Source: Terriglobia bacterium (GTDB lineage: Bacteria; Acidobacteriota; Terriglobia; Terriglobales; Acidobacteriaceae). From it: DNA of 64,000 nt. Location: positions 104,771-168,770 of the forward strand of contig JAIQFC010000008.1 of assembly GCA_020073465.1 (NCBI GenBank), in the 5' to 3' direction. The translations under genes and the position numbers were made by a program. The notes under the pieces were generated by a model, which was not told the DNA's origin, searched no databases, and was given only the letters and a program-made list of their open reading frames with translations. Positions 9,770 through 19,602 of this stretch are shown here, piece by piece. Each line of letters begins with the position of its first letter. The first letter of the stretch is position 1.

Positions 9770-12700
9770 TGAGTGACAAAGAATCCAAGTCCGGGCTTCA
9801 GCCTCCACGCGTCTTGCGGCTGGCGGGCCGGATCGCTCACGCGTTCATCGACTCGAAGCTGACCCCGCTGGTCATTGTCGCCGCGTTGCTTCTGGGTGCC
9901 TTCAGCATCCTCAAAACTCCACGCGAAGAAGAACCCCAGATCGTGGTGCCCATGCTCGACGTGTTTGTGCAGATGCCGGGCGCCTCGGCCGACGAAGTCG
10001 CACAGCGGGTCAGCCTGCCCATGGAGAAGTTGCTGCGTGAAGTACCAGGCGTCGAATACATCTACTCCATCAGCCATCCCGGCGTGAGCATGCTGGTGGT
10101 TCGGTTCTACGTTGGCACAAAAGAAGAAGACGCGATCATCCAGACCTACAACAAGCTCTACTCCAATTTCGATCGCATTCCGCCGGGCGTGTCACAACCG
10201 ATCATCAAGGTCCGCTCGATCGATGACGTGCCGATCATGGCCCTGACGTTGTGGGGCAAGGACTATGACTCCTACCGTTTGCGGTGCATCGCGGGCGAAC
10301 TGGAGAACTCGCTCAAGCCGCTCGACGATGTTTCTGAAACCAAGATCCTCGGCGGGCAACCGCGGCAAGTACGAGTGGTCCTCGATACACAGCGGTTGGC
10401 CGGGTATGGCCTTACGCCGGGCGCGATTGTGGGACAGCTTCAGAATGTAAACACCCGCGGCCAGGCAGGTAGCTTTGCGCGAGACAACCGCGAGTTTCAG
10501 GTTGAGGCGGGCACCTTTCTCACAAGTCTCGAAGACCTGCGCCAGGTCGTGGTAGGGGTTCACGCGGGACGTCCCGTGTACTTGCGCGACGTGGTGGAGA
10601 AGCTTGAGGACGGCCCCGCCGAGCCGAACACCTACGTTCTGTTTGCCAATGCCCGCGGGGGAGTGGGACAGACGGCGGGCGCAGAATATCCGGCAGTCAC
10701 GATCACAATTTCCAAACGAAAAGGTACGAACGCCACTGATATTTCCGAGCGCGTACTGGACAAAGTCAAGGCGTTACGCGGTTATGTTCTTCCCGGCGAT
10801 CTGAACATTACCGTCACCCGCAATTATGGGGAGACAGCAAAGGACAAGTCCGACGAACTGCTCAAGCACCTGCTGATTGCAACCTTGTCAGTCACGCTGC
10901 TGATAGCGCTCGCCCTGGGCTGGCGGGAATCGGGAGTCGTGCTGCTGGCAGTGCCGGTCACGCTGGCCCTCACGCTCGCAGTTTTCTATCTTTACGGCTA
11001 TACCCTGAACCGGGTCACGCTGTTTGCGCTGATCTTCTCTATCGGAATCCTCGTCGACGACGCGATTGTTGTGGTGGAGAACATCGTGCGCCATTTCCGG
11101 TTACCAGACAGCCGCGGGAGATCGCTGGTGGAAGTGGCAGGTGAAGCGGTCGACGAAGTTGGGAATCCTACCATCCTGGCTACGTTCGCCGTGATCGGCG
11201 CGATCCTGCCGATGGCCTTTGTGCGCGGCCTAATGGGTCCATACATGCGCCCGATCCCGGTGGGCGCGTCGGCAGCCATGCTGTTTTCACTGATTGTGGC
11301 TTTCGTCGTTTCGCCTTGGGCGGCACTGAGGCTACTGAGGAAATATGCGAGCGGTGCAGACCATTCCGGACACGACGCAGAAGGCTGGACCACGCGCCTG
11401 TACCGCCGGATGATGAATCCCCTGATCCTTAATGTCCGCCGCCGTTGGATGTTCCTGGGTGGGGTTGTGCTCTTGTTGCTGGCGGCGGTCGCTTTTGTCC
11501 CGCTGAAGTGGGTGCGTGTGAAGATGCTCCCGTTCGACAACAAGAGCGAGTTTCAAGTCATCATCGACATGCCTGACGGCACGCCGCTGGAACAGACCAC
11601 TCACGTGGCACAGGCGCTGGGGCAATACCTCGGCAAGCAACCCGAGGTCGTTAACTACCAGATCTATGCAGGTACCTCCGGTCCTTATAACTTCAATGGT
11701 CTGGTGCGGCACTATTTTCTGCGCAGCCAACCCAATCAAGCCGACATTCAGGTCAATCTGCTCTCGCATCAGGAGCGCAAGGCCCAGAGTCACGAAATTG
11801 CGCGCAGGTTGCGCCCGGAGTTGGACAAGCTTGCCGCACCCTTCGGGGCACGCATCAAGGTTGCGGAAGTTCCGCCCGGTCCGCCCGTGCTGCAAACCCT
11901 GGTCGCCGAAGTTTACGGCCCCAACTACAAGGGGCAGATTGAACTGGCCGCTCAGATCAAGAAAGTATTTCAACAGACGCCTGGCGTGGTGGATGTGGAC
12001 TGGTACGTGGAAGACCCGCAAACCAAATACGATATGAAGGTGGACCTGGACAAGGCAGCCCTCCACGGCATCTCGCCGGCCGACGTGACGCGGACGCTGC
12101 AGGTGGGACTGGGCGGCGCTAACGCCGGCCTGCTGCACGATCCGCATTCGCGCGAAAACGTCCCCATCGAAGTACGGTTGGCGCGTCCGGATCGTTCAGG
12201 AATTGAAGACCTTGGCAACCTGAAGCTGCCGACGCCTTCCGGTGGACAGATCGCTCTGCAGGAAGTGACGAACCTGGAGCAGGGCACAATCGATACCAGC
12301 GTCTACCGGAAGAATCTGCAGCCAGTGGTCTATGTGACGGGAGACGTCGCAGGCGGAGAAGAGAGCCCGGTCTACGCCATCGGGAAGATGAGCGACGCCA
12401 TTGACAAGATCCGGTTGCCCGACGGCTACGCGGTAAAGCAGTACAAGGGCACAACACTGCCCGAGCGTACCGACCGCTTTTCCCTGAAGTGGGATGGGGA
12501 GTGGCACATTACGGTGGAGGTTTTTCGCGATCTCGGACTGGCATTCGCCGCGGTCCTGGTCTTGATCTATGTGCTGGTGGTGGGATGGTTCCGGTCTTTT
12601 GTGACACCGCTGGTCATCATGGCGCCGATTCCTCTGACTCTGGTCGGCATTCTCCCCGCGCATGCGCTGATGGGGGCGTTCTTCACTGCCACCTCGATGA

Positions 12701-13083
12701 TCGGTTTCATTGCGGGAGCCGGAATCATTGTGCGCAATTCCATCATTCTCGTGGACTTCATTGAGCTGCGCCGGTCGCAGGGAATGTCGCTGGAGGATGC
12801 CGTGGTCGACGCCGGTGCGGTGCGTTTCCGTCCGATGCTGCTGACCGCGGCAGCCGTGGTGGTGGGAGCCAGCGTGATTCTGTTCGACCCGATTTTCCAG
12901 GGCCTGGCACTATCGTTGATGGCGGGAGAGGTCGCGTCGACCGTCCTGTCGCGGATGACGGTGCCCGTTCTTTACTACCTGTCGCGCAGGGGAGGCTCGC
13001 TGCCGCCAGGACATTCGCATGCGCCGGAAAACGTTGCAGAATACGAGACGGCCCAAGGCGAGATTGTGCAGAACACCTTGTAG
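9769..13083 (+). CDS. RND efflux transporter permease
   Basis: A 1104-aa full-length RND pump with the duplicated 6-TM layout. TM4 carries the intact proton-relay pair in [19 protein letters not shown]. The second half has [19 protein letters not shown] in TM10. ATG 9769 starts within the stop of the adaptor gene (TGATG); GTG 9766 one codon earlier is equally possible. The long C-terminal periplasmic loop and the motif [15 protein letters not shown] are typical of an environmental-bacterial subgroup related to both HAE and CzcA pumps. Drug, metal or lipid export cannot be told apart from sequence. It belongs to the osmC-tolC-adaptor-pump-DUF2892 operon. Confidence 0.93.
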   Translation: MSDKESKSGLQPPRVLRLAGRIAHAFIDSKLTPLVIVAALLLGAFSILKTPREEEPQIVVPMLDVFVQMPGASADEVAQRVSLPMEKLLREVPGVEYIYSISHPGVSMLVVRFYVGTKEEDAIIQTYNKLYSNFDRIPPGVSQPIIKVRSIDDVPIMALTLWGKDYDSYRLRCIAGELENSLKPLDDVSETKILGGQPRQVRVVLDTQRLAGYGLTPGAIVGQLQNVNTRGQAGSFARDNREFQVEAGTFLTSLEDLRQVVVGVHAGRPVYLRDVVEKLEDGPAEPNTYVLFANARGGVGQTAGAEYPAVTITISKRKGTNATDISERVLDKVKALRGYVLPGDLNITVTRNYGETAKDKSDELLKHLLIATLSVTLLIALALGWRESGVVLLAVPVTLALTLAVFYLYGYTLNRVTLFALIFSIGILVDDAIVVVENIVRHFRLPDSRGRSLVEVAGEAVDEVGNPTILATFAVIGAILPMAFVRGLMGPYMRPIPVGASAAMLFSLIVAFVVSPWAALRLLRKYASGADHSGHDAEGWTTRLYRRMMNPLILNVRRRWMFLGGVVLLLLAAVAFVPLKWVRVKMLPFDNKSEFQVIIDMPDGTPLEQTTHVAQALGQYLGKQPEVVNYQIYAGTSGPYNFNGLVRHYFLRSQPNQADIQVNLLSHQERKAQSHEIARRLRPELDKLAAPFGARIKVAEVPPGPPVLQTLVAEVYGPNYKGQIELAAQIKKVFQQTPGVVDVDWYVEDPQTKYDMKVDLDKAALHGISPADVTRTLQVGLGGANAGLLHDPHSRENVPIEVRLARPDRSGIEDLGNLKLPTPSGGQIALQEVTNLEQGTIDTSVYRKNLQPVVYVTGDVAGGEESPVYAIGKMSDAIDKIRLPDGYAVKQYKGTTLPERTDRFSLKWDGEWHITVEVFRDLGLAFAAVLVLIYVLVVGWFRSFVTPLVIMAPIPLTLVGILPAHALMGAFFTATSMIGFIAGAGIIVRNSIILVDFIELRRSQGMSLEDAVVDAGAVRFRPMLLTAAAVVVGASVILFDPIFQGLALSLMAGEVASTVLSRMTVPVLYYLSRRGGSLPPGHSHAPENVAEYETAQGEIVQNTL

Positions 13084-13104
13084 TTCCTGAAGGAGAAACT
13101 CACT

Positions 13105-13293
13105 ATGACCGTAGAACGTGCACTTCGATTGATCGCGGGCAGTTTTGTGCTGCTGTCCCTGGCGTTAGGGTATTGGGTGAGTCCCTACTGGTATCTGTTC
13201 ACTGCCTTTGTCGGGCTGAATCTGCTTCAGTCTGGCTTCACCAACTGGTGCCCGATGATGACCTTCCTGCGTAAGCTCGGTGTGGGACGGTAG
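13105..13293 (+). CDS. DUF2892 inner-membrane protein
   Basis: A 62-aa protein with two hydrophobic helices (LIAGSFVLLSLALGYWV and YLFTAFVGLNLLQSGFTN) and the family end-motif FTNWCPMMTFLRKLG. DUF2892 proteins often accompany, or are fused to, rhodanese domains (YgaP) and sulfur or redox genes; the conserved Trp-Cys-Pro may act in thiol chemistry. GAAGGAGA lies shortly before the ATG. It is 21 bp after the RND pump and is probably the last gene of that operon. Confidence 0.85.
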   Translation: MTVERALRLIAGSFVLLSLALGYWVSPYWYLFTAFVGLNLLQSGFTNWCPMMTFLRKLGVGR

Positions 13294-13356
13294 GGTAACA
13301 GGCGAACGTGCCTGATTGGATTGGGGCGGGCGTTTGTTGTGGTCTGCTTCTGCAAC

Positions 13357-13824
13357 CTACTTCTTCAGCAGGCTGGTGTGGCTGGCAACGCATTGCCACT
13401 TGCCACTTTCCTGAACCCAGGTATCGGTGAAGCGGCCGACGTGGTCGTAGGGCTTGCCCTGGTAGGTTCCCTTGGTGTGATAGATGCCGGTGACGACGGC
13501 GGTATCGCCGAAGAAATTCACCTTGAGGTCCTGAATGTTGGCGCTGGTGGGTTTGAAGCGAGGATCGCGGATGTCAGCAAGAAACTTGGTCTTGTCGCTG
13601 ACTTCGCCGTCCCACTCAGTATTGACGAAACGGTTGGAAACCAGGGCGTCGAGGGCGGAGGAGTCGCGGTTCACCTGGGACTCATTCCACAGGCGTTCGA
13701 GCACGATCAGCCTGCTCTCGCGCGGGTCGGACTGCTGCGCAATCGCGGCTGTGATTACGGTGACGGTGAGCAGAAGACAGCAGCAAAGGCTGCGGATCAT
13801 GGACTTGCGCGCAAACCGCCACAT
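13357..13824 (-). CDS. Secreted SnoaL/DUF4440-like protein
   Basis: About 155 aa. The start could be ATG 13824 (MWRFARKS) or ATG 13800 (MIRSLC); neither has a strong ribosome site. Both give a signal peptide with a short charged region, a Cys/Leu-rich core and cleavage after AIAQ. The mature part (LIVLERLWNESQVNRDSSAL to the C-terminal WQCVASHTSLLKK) fits the NTF2-like DUF4440 fold, a small cone-shaped binding or enzyme domain. Longer upstream frame is dismissed as it runs into the neighbouring divergent region. Role unknown. Confidence 0.7.
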   Translation of the reverse strand: MWRFARKSMIRSLCCCLLLTVTVITAAIAQQSDPRESRLIVLERLWNESQVNRDSSALDALVSNRFVNTEWDGEVSDKTKFLADIRDPRFKPTSANIQDLKVNFFGDTAVVTGIYHTKGTYQGKPYDHVGRFTDTWVQESGKWQCVASHTSLLKK

Positions 13825-13998
13825 CCCTACGTGGGGCGGACGCTGCGAAAACATAGCAGTCCCGGGAGGGCTGGTGCCATGGAAATGCACCCCGGAAAGG
13901 TTACGAACGTCACGAAAGCGTTCGGGTTTGGGACTCTGCGTCGAGCCGGGACAAGAAGGGGAGATAGAATACTTGGAGCTAGGGGCTGGAGGTGTAGG

Positions 13999-14613
13999 GT
14001 GGCAAAGCTCCATGTCTTCTTCGGTTCCGCCTTCTTGATCCTCGTTTCTTGCCTCGCGCACGGACAAGATGACAGCAGCGTCAGCTGTCCGTTTTTTCCC
14101 GACCAGGAGGTTCGCGCCCACGATCTGCCATTGCTAACGGCGCCGTCAAAGAACACCTCCGCAGTGCTGGCAACTGCGCTCGAAATAACCCTCCACGACA
14201 AAGCCGTGTGCTGTGGAAAGGACTCTGCCCTCGAAGATGCTGTGCTCTCCGATCCCCGATCCTTGCAGGAGCTCAGCCCCAAGTTGCAAGGAAGGCATCT
14301 GCTGAGCGATGGCCGGCCTATCGTGGTAAATGCGGAGTATGTCCCACGAACCTCGGTTAACTCTGGTCTCGTCATCCGGGCCCTGCTCGAACAGCACGCT
14401 CCGCTCATCGAGTGGAAAGCGCACTTCTACGTCTTGTACGGAGCAGTCTTCAATGAGACTCGCTGTCCCAGCGGAGGGCAATATGCGATTCACAAACTCT
14501 TGCTGCTGGACCCGAGATTCTCCGATGAGCGCCGGGAGGTTGTCTTCAACCGGGACACCGACGACTGGGAGAAGGTCCAGGGGTTGGTCATTCCGGTGGT
14601 CGCGCCGCAATAG
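13999..14613 (+). CDS. Secreted protein of unknown function
   Basis: A 204-aa protein that I do not recognise. GTG 13999 is chosen for GGAGG at 13988-13992 and because it starts a clean signal peptide (VAKLHVFFGSAFLILVSCLA, cut near AHGQ). The mature chain has several cysteines, including a Cys-Cys pair in DKAVCCGKDSALED, and an FNETRCPSGGQ segment; disulfides are likely. The C-terminus is a beta-rich stretch (VVFNRDTDDWEKVQGLVIPV). It is convergent with fabH, 10 bp away. Start, export and frame are supported; function is open. Confidence 0.65.
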   Translation: MAKLHVFFGSAFLILVSCLAHGQDDSSVSCPFFPDQEVRAHDLPLLTAPSKNTSAVLATALEITLHDKAVCCGKDSALEDAVLSDPRSLQELSPKLQGRHLLSDGRPIVVNAEYVPRTSVNSGLVIRALLEQHAPLIEWKAHFYVLYGAVFNETRCPSGGQYAIHKLLLLDPRFSDERREVVFNRDTDDWEKVQGLVIPVVAPQ

Positions 14614-14623
14614 AGACTGGGCT

Positions 14624-15622
14624 TTAGAATGCCCAGCGCAACAGCGTGGCGCCGATGGTAAATCCGGCACCGACTGAGGCCAGCATCACTAGGCTTCCCT
14701 TCTTCAGCTTCCCTTCCTCGATCGCGGTAGCCATCGCTAAGGGTATCGTGCCGGCCGTGGTGTTACCGTAGCGGTCGATGTTCACGATGACGCTTTCGGG
14801 GCGCAGGCCGAGTCGATCGGCGGTGGCGCTGATGATGCGCAGGTTGGCCTGGTGCGGGATGAAGGCATCGATGTCAGAGCCTTTCAGGCCGTTGCGTTCG
14901 AGCAGTTTCTGGCAAAGCTCGGTCTGCTTTCGGACGGCGACCTTGAAGACCTGCTGACCGTCCTGGTGAACGTAGTGCATCTTCTGGTCGACGGTCTGAT
15001 GGGTTGACGGATTCAGGCTGCCGCCGCCGGGCATGTAGAGGAAGCAACCGCCGGAGCCATCGACTTCGTGGATGTAATCGATCAGGCCGACCGAATCGTC
15101 TTCGGCAGGCTCAAGCAGTGCGGCGCCGGCGCCGTCTCCGAAGATTACGCACGTGGCGCGGTCGGCGTAGTCGATGATCGAAGACATGACGTCGGCGCCA
15201 ATCACCAGAACGCGTTTGTGCGACCCGCTGGCAATAAACTGCGCGCCGACCTGCAATGAGTAGATGAACGCCGAACAGGCGGCGGATAGATCGAATCCCC
15301 AGACTCCCTTGGCGCCGAGCTTGTGCTGCACCAGGCAGGCGGTGGAGGGAAAGAACATGTCGGGAGTGACTGTGCCGACGATGATGGCATCGAGGTCGGT
15401 CGGCGCCAAGCCGCGCTGGGCAAGCGCTTTCTTCGCCGCCTCGACCGCGAGGTCGCTGGTAGCGACGCCCTTGTCGACGATGTGGCGTTCGCGGATGCCG
15501 ACTCGCGTCATGATCCACTCGTTGGTTGTGTCGACCATCTTCTCGAGGTCGGAGTTGGTGAGAAGACGCGGCGGCACGTAGGTGCCGAGGGCGCTGATCT
15601 TGGCGCGAATGGGCTTGGTCAA
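14624..15622 (-). CDS. fabH: 3-oxoacyl-[acyl-carrier-protein] synthase III
   Basis: FabH (332 aa) joins acetyl-CoA to malonyl-ACP to start fatty-acid synthesis in the cytosol. The catalytic triad is visible: C116 in [12 protein letters not shown]257 in [10 protein letters not shown] and N287 in [10 protein letters not shown]. The TTG start at 15622 is preferred over ATG 15664 because AGGAG lies 7 nt upstream and the protein then begins at the usual family position ([14 protein letters not shown]). It stands alone, without plsX or fabD beside it, and is convergent with the gene at 13999. Confidence 0.95.
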   Translation of the reverse strand: MTKPIRAKISALGTYVPPRLLTNSDLEKMVDTTNEWIMTRVGIRERHIVDKGVATSDLAVEAAKKALAQRGLAPTDLDAIIVGTVTPDMFFPSTACLVQHKLGAKGVWGFDLSAACSAFIYSLQVGAQFIASGSHKRVLVIGADVMSSIIDYADRATCVIFGDGAGAALLEPAEDDSVGLIDYIHEVDGSGGCFLYMPGGGSLNPSTHQTVDQKMHYVHQDGQQVFKVAVRKQTELCQKLLERNGLKGSDIDAFIPHQANLRIISATADRLGLRPESVIVNIDRYGNTTAGTIPLAMATAIEEGKLKKGSLVMLASVGAGFTIGATLLRWAF

Positions 15623-15748
15623 TGATTGCTCCTGCAATGAGAGCCGCTGAGTTATGAGACTCAATATTTTGCAGGATTGGGGGAAGAATGTCTAACGGAG
15701 GTTCGAAGTAGGGCGCAGTTTGCCTTTTGAGCCGCGGTGCGATGCGCG

Positions 15749-15823
15749 CGAGATCCCTTCGGCTTCGCTCAGGGCAGGCTCTTCGCTCCGCCTGAAAAAC
15801 GGCTTCGCTCAGGATGACGCCGG
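15749..15823. repeat. Dispersed intergenic repeat (CTTCGCTCAGGATGAC type)
   Basis: This stretch has two copies of the word GGCTTCGCTCAGG and ends in CAGGATGACGCC, in the 237-bp gap upstream of fabH. Translated on the minus strand it gives the peptide ACPERSRR, a familiar sign of a repeat found between genes in many soil-bacterial genomes and often mistaken for coding sequence. I treat it as a noncoding repeat. Confidence 0.6.
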
Positions 15824-15859
15824 ACACGGAAGCAGGAATCGCCGTAGCAGCAAAGAAGG

Positions 15860-16132
15860 CTAGGCTGCTTTGTCGGACCTCTCGTGGTCCATCCACTCCT
15901 GGACAAAGTTTGGGCAGAAAACGATTCCGAAGTCGTGGCCCTCGCCGTTTATGAAATAGAACAGCGCAGCGCGGTCCAGTTCACCGAGGCCCTCCAGATT
16001 GAGCAAGGGCCACAGTTTGCACTGGGCAGCAGACTGGACGAGCTGATCGAGGTAGGCCAAATGGCCAACAAACAATTTGCCCGAAACTCTGATCGTAATC
16101 GTTGGATGAACGGACTCCCGACCACCGCGCAT
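15860..16132 (-). CDS. STAS-like small protein
   Basis: A 90-aa protein. The order ITIRVSGKLFVGHLAYLDQL, LWPLLNLEGLGELDRAALF and a final CPNFVQEWMDH matches small single-domain STAS-like (anti-sigma-antagonist-like) proteins, which usually read VDRDAVRFL and CPAYIREWI at these points. No clear phosphorylatable Ser is at the usual site; the equivalent position is LGELDRAA, so it may bind a partner without phosphoswitching. The start is uncertain. The opposite-strand frame (15884-16150) is rejected because it lacks such a match. Confidence 0.6.
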   Translation of the reverse strand: MRGGRESVHPTITIRVSGKLFVGHLAYLDQLVQSAAQCKLWPLLNLEGLGELDRAALFYFINGEGHDFGIVFCPNFVQEWMDHERSDKAA

Positions 16133-16269
16133 ATTCGTTTCCCTCCGTAAGCGACAGGCGGGTGGATGTCCCGCGAGCCTTACCTTGTCTTGATGCGCGG
16201 AAAAACCGTTTCTTGCGTAGAAATGTGTAGACGTCGCACAAATCTTTGTAGCGACCTGAAAACACGAGC

Positions 16270-16818
16270 TTAGAACGTATAGTCGGGCGGCTTAATCCCT
16301 TTAGCACGCATGTAGACCTCGCACTGTGCGCGGTGATGCGCGGTGTGCACGAACATGTTGAGGATCATGGCGCGGCCATCGGGATCATTGCGTCCTTTCC
16401 ATGACGGGATGTGCCAGGTGTGCTGCAGTTGCTCAGGCGTGATCTTTGGCAGCACGTCGAGGACGTAGTCGAAGGATTGCTCCAGCGTCTTGAGCACGTT
16501 TTGTTTGTCCGAGGCTGGGGGCTTGCTGGGATCGAAGTCGAACGGCGGCTTGATGCCGGTGATCTCGCGGAAGCGGTAGACGTTCGCTCCGGCGATGTGG
16601 ATCATCTGCTCACCGAAGGTCATTTCCTCGGGATTGGGCTTGAAGCTGTAGAACTCGGCGGGCATGGCGTTGGCTACGTCGATGGTGAATTGTTTGGAAA
16701 TCTGCCAGTCGTGAAGGAACTCCGGCAGGTCGAGCACAGAGTTGAGTTTTGCGGTTTGGGCGGCGGCAGCGCAGGAAAGAAGTAATGAAAGAGCGAACAG
16801 AATGCGAGGACGCAACAT
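16270..16818 (-). CDS. Exported DinB-family protein
   Basis: A 182-aa DinB/YfiT-like four-helix protein with a signal peptide (MLRPRILFALSLLLSCAAAAQ). Its metal-binding histidines are visible: one in FGEQMIHIAGANVY and a pair in MFVHTAHHRAQCEVYMR. AGGAGG sits 5 nt before the ATG. DinB-fold enzymes are often metal-dependent thiol transferases; an exported form is common in this type of genome but its substrate is unknown. The gene stands alone, just downstream of the SRP RNA gene on the same strand. Confidence 0.88.
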   Translation of the reverse strand: MLRPRILFALSLLLSCAAAAQTAKLNSVLDLPEFLHDWQISKQFTIDVANAMPAEFYSFKPNPEEMTFGEQMIHIAGANVYRFREITGIKPPFDFDPSKPPASDKQNVLKTLEQSFDYVLDVLPKITPEQLQHTWHIPSWKGRNDPDGRAMILNMFVHTAHHRAQCEVYMRAKGIKPPDYTF

Positions 16819-16892
16819 GGGTTCCTCCTGAAGGGCGACCGCGTGGTTGGACGGTCGGGAAGACGATGTGTAACAGGGTAGAAAGCCAATAA

Positions 16893-16997
16893 GTCAGGCA
16901 CCGGGGGCTCACTGCACACGCAAGAGCCCGTTACCGTTGCTTCCTTCCGGACCTGGCGGGGTTGGCGGGAGTACGTCGCGCGAGACCGATGCCTGAC
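16893..16997 (-). ncRNA. ffs: Signal recognition particle RNA (4.5S, small type)
   Basis: On the minus strand the hallmark core CAGGTCCGGAAGGAAGCAAC is present, that is, the GGAA-type loop and asymmetric bulge of SRP RNA helix 8. The ends pair: GTCAGGCATCGGTCTCG at the 5' end with CCCCGGTGCCTGAC at the 3' end. The length, about 105 nt, is that of the small bacterial form. It binds Ffh, and the complex docks on FtsY (encoded at 29831) to target membrane proteins. The exact ends are set from the terminal pairing. Confidence 0.93.
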
Positions 16998-17004
16998 CGG
17001 AACC

Positions 17005-17010
17005 ATTCTA
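17005..17010 (-). promoter_or_regulatory. Extended -10 promoter of the SRP RNA gene
   Basis: On the minus strand TGCTAGAAT lies so that transcription would start at about 16997-16998, exactly the 5' end inferred for the SRP RNA from its terminal stem. The TGn motif makes it an extended -10; no good -35 hexamer is seen 17 nt upstream. Confidence 0.55.
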
Positions 17011-17091
17011 GCATCCGGGATTTTGGGGTAACGCGGGACGGCCCGCAGCAACGCTGCATCGCCGGGCGAGAACTCGGGAGAGCTCCACGCC

Positions 17092-17138
17092 AGATCCCTC
17101 GCCCCGCTCGTGAAAACGCGGGGACTTCGGGATGACGC
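17092..17138. repeat. Dispersed intergenic repeat copy
   Basis: The 307-bp gap between the SRP RNA and the transglutaminase gene holds AGATCCCTCGCCCCGC, CGCGGGGACTTCGGGATGAC and a short loop. It is related to the repeat at 15749-15823 and can fold on its CCCCGC/GCGGGG arms. Apart from the SRP promoter I see nothing else in the gap. Confidence 0.5.
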
Positions 17139-17304
17139 CGCCGGAAGGGCGCCTCGCAAATGTGAGATATAGGAAACAGGGCCGACAAGAGGTGTGTGAC
17201 TTTTGGTGCAAGAATTGAGTGGCGGGAGCTTCCCTTCTTCAGTGCGTTGTCGAACAATAGGAGTACCCGAAGCAGAAGGTTGAACGAGCTTTCCGTTTCT
17301 TACG

Positions 17305-19512
17305 ATGCCACAATCCACCGCACAATCCGCAGCGGGCCCGCTTGGCACGGCTATCGACCACTACTTCCAAGTATCTCTCTATCTTCTTGTGTTGACAGGT
17401 TTTGGGACACTGGCCAGCACGGGCGGATTGGATCTGCCCACAGTCGTAGTGGCGGGTGTTGCCTTGGCTGTGCGGGGCTACCTGCTGGCGAAACGCACGA
17501 GCGTCGTGATCTCGGAGCGTTGGACGACTCCGCTCACCGTCGTCTACTTCATCTTCTTCGCGGTCGACTACCTGCTGCTGTCGCGGAGCTTCCTGACGGC
17601 GACCGTGCATCTGTCGCTGTTTGCCGTGGTGGTGCGGATGTTCTCGTTGCGGCGGGAACGTGACCACGTGATGCTGGCGATCCTGGCATTTCTGATGGTG
17701 CTGGCTTCGGCGGTGCTGACCGTGGACAGCGTGTTCCTGCTTTTCTTTGCCGTCTTCATGCTGATGGCGGTGGCCACATTCGTACTGATGGAGATGAGGC
17801 GATCGGGACAGGCGGCGACCATACCCGCGCGGCATTCCAATGATCCGCAGGAGCACCGGCATCTGGCTTTTTCACTGGCCAGAGTTGCTCCGGCACTGAT
17901 GTTGATGATCCTGACCGGGGCGGCGGCCGTGTTCTTTGTGCTGCCGAGAATGTCGGCGGGATATCTGGGGGCCTATTCGTTTGGGACTGACTTTTCGACA
18001 GGCTTCAGCGATCGTGTCCAGTTGGGCCAGATTGGGCAAATCCAGCAGTCGAATGCGGTGGTGATGCACGTCCAGATCGACGGCGATAATTTGGGCCGTT
18101 ACGACTTACGCTGGCGCGGAGTGGCGTTGTCGAATTTTGATGGAAGGAACTGGTGGAATCCTCACGAGCAGTTCCTCCTGCAGCGGCAAGGGGATGGGAG
18201 CTTCGGTGTACCTTCGTTTGGAACTTGGCGCCCCTCCGCAAATGGCGGGCAGAGCGTACTTGGAGGCTGGGCACCGCAGAAAGTCATTCGCTACCGCGTG
18301 CTGATGGAGCCGATCGGCACGAATGTATTCTTTCTCGCGCCCTGGGCACGCAGGGTACGCGGAGACTTTCAGAAAGTATCGGTAGACCCCGGCGCTGCCG
18401 TGTACGACCTGGACAGCCAGCGGGCGATCAGCCGTTACGAAGCGGAGTCAGACGTATCGTCGCCGCCGGCGGAGGGCTTGCGTACGGCAGGGCGAGACTA
18501 TCCTCCACAGGTCGTCCCCAGGTACCTGCAACTGCCCAGGCTCGACCCACGGGTTCTGCTGCTGGCGGAGCAAATCACCGACTCAGCCTCCAATAACTTC
18601 GACCGGGCGGCGGCGCTGGAAAGGTATCTGAAAACACACTACGGCTACACGCTGCAGATGTCGCGGACCCCGGTGCGCGATCCCATTGCCGACTTTCTGT
18701 TTGTACGCAGGCAGGGACACTGCGAGTATTTCGCTTCGTCGATGGCGGTGATGCTGCGGCTGCTGGGAATTCCGTCGCGAGTGGTGAACGGATTCCGCAG
18801 CGACGAGTTCAACGATCTATCGGGAAACTATGTGGTCCGAGCAAAGGATGCACATTCCTGGGTTGAGGCCTATTTTCCCGGCTATGGCTGGCAGACGTTC
18901 GATCCGACTCCGGCAGGTCAGGCGGGAGTGCCACAGGGATGGAGCCGGGTGGCTCTCTACCTCGATGCAGCGTCGTCGTTCTGGCGGGAGTGGATCATCA
19001 GCTACGACGCCTCGCATCAGTATGTGCTGAGTCAGACAGCGATCAGTGGGACTCGGGGGATATGGGAGCGAGGGCGGGCTTGGGCTCGTGATCGATATGA
19101 GGCCATGCTCGGTTGGGCGCGGCGGAGCCGGGAACGCGTGTCGCAGTCACCCGGGAAATGGAGCAGCACGGGCCTGCTGGTCGCGCTTTTGCTGCTGGTA
19201 TTGGGTAATGCGAAGCCGATCATGCGCCTGCTTCGCGAACGGCGCCTGCAGGCGCATCCGGAGCGTTCCCCCGAACAGGCCGCTTCGATGTGGTACGAGC
19301 GGATGACGCGGTCGCTGGCGCGGCGAGGCGTACAGAAGCCAACCGCTCAAACACCGCGGGAGTTTGTGCAGAAGATCGACGACGAAACGCTGAGGATACG
19401 GGTCGCGCTATTCACGGATGCCTACGAATCCGCACGCTTTGGAAACTCTCCGCAGGACGCACAAAGGTTGCCGGAGTTGTACCAGGAAGTGGAGTTGGCA
19501 ATCAGGAACTAG
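17305..19512 (+). CDS. TgpA-like transmembrane transglutaminase (DUF3488)
   Basis: A 735-aa inner-membrane protein. Five to six TM helices occupy about residues 20-215, followed by a periplasmic region containing the transglutaminase-like core. The catalytic Cys-His-Asp triad is readable as C473 (RQGHCEYFASSMAVMLR), H517 (DAHSWVEAYF) and D533 (TFDPTPAG). One more TM helix (about residues 625-640) precedes a C-terminal cytoplasmic DUF4129-like tail with the motif REFVQKI. This matches TgpA. Such genes usually follow a MoxR ATPase and a DUF58 gene; neither is here, so this copy stands alone. The periplasmic substrate is unknown. Confidence 0.9.
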   Translation: MPQSTAQSAAGPLGTAIDHYFQVSLYLLVLTGFGTLASTGGLDLPTVVVAGVALAVRGYLLAKRTSVVISERWTTPLTVVYFIFFAVDYLLLSRSFLTATVHLSLFAVVVRMFSLRRERDHVMLAILAFLMVLASAVLTVDSVFLLFFAVFMLMAVATFVLMEMRRSGQAATIPARHSNDPQEHRHLAFSLARVAPALMLMILTGAAAVFFVLPRMSAGYLGAYSFGTDFSTGFSDRVQLGQIGQIQQSNAVVMHVQIDGDNLGRYDLRWRGVALSNFDGRNWWNPHEQFLLQRQGDGSFGVPSFGTWRPSANGGQSVLGGWAPQKVIRYRVLMEPIGTNVFFLAPWARRVRGDFQKVSVDPGAAVYDLDSQRAISRYEAESDVSSPPAEGLRTAGRDYPPQVVPRYLQLPRLDPRVLLLAEQITDSASNNFDRAAALERYLKTHYGYTLQMSRTPVRDPIADFLFVRRQGHCEYFASSMAVMLRLLGIPSRVVNGFRSDEFNDLSGNYVVRAKDAHSWVEAYFPGYGWQTFDPTPAGQAGVPQGWSRVALYLDAASSFWREWIISYDASHQYVLSQTAISGTRGIWERGRAWARDRYEAMLGWARRSRERVSQSPGKWSSTGLLVALLLLVLGNAKPIMRLLRERRLQAHPERSPEQAASMWYERMTRSLARRGVQKPTAQTPREFVQKIDDETLRIRVALFTDAYESARFGNSPQDAQRLPELYQEVELAIRN

Positions 19513-19602
19513 ACGCAGCCAAGAAGGCTCCCACACATGGGGCGGTTGAGGACTTCCGCAGAGAACGCGAAGACCTGGCCGGATCAGAGCCTGCAAACCA
19601 GA

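Noticed and set aside
13535..14038. Plus-strand frame of 167 codons between DUF2892 and the unknown secreted protein
   Set aside because: Mostly antisense to the DUF4440-like gene, Ser/Arg-rich and without a domain or ribosome site.
15111..15896. Minus-strand frame of 261 codons across fabH and the upstream repeat
   Set aside because: Overlaps fabH in the wrong frame, and its N-terminal part is translated PERSRR-type repeat.
15884..16150. Plus-strand frame opposite the STAS-like gene
   Set aside because: The minus-strand product matches a known small-protein pattern and this one does not.
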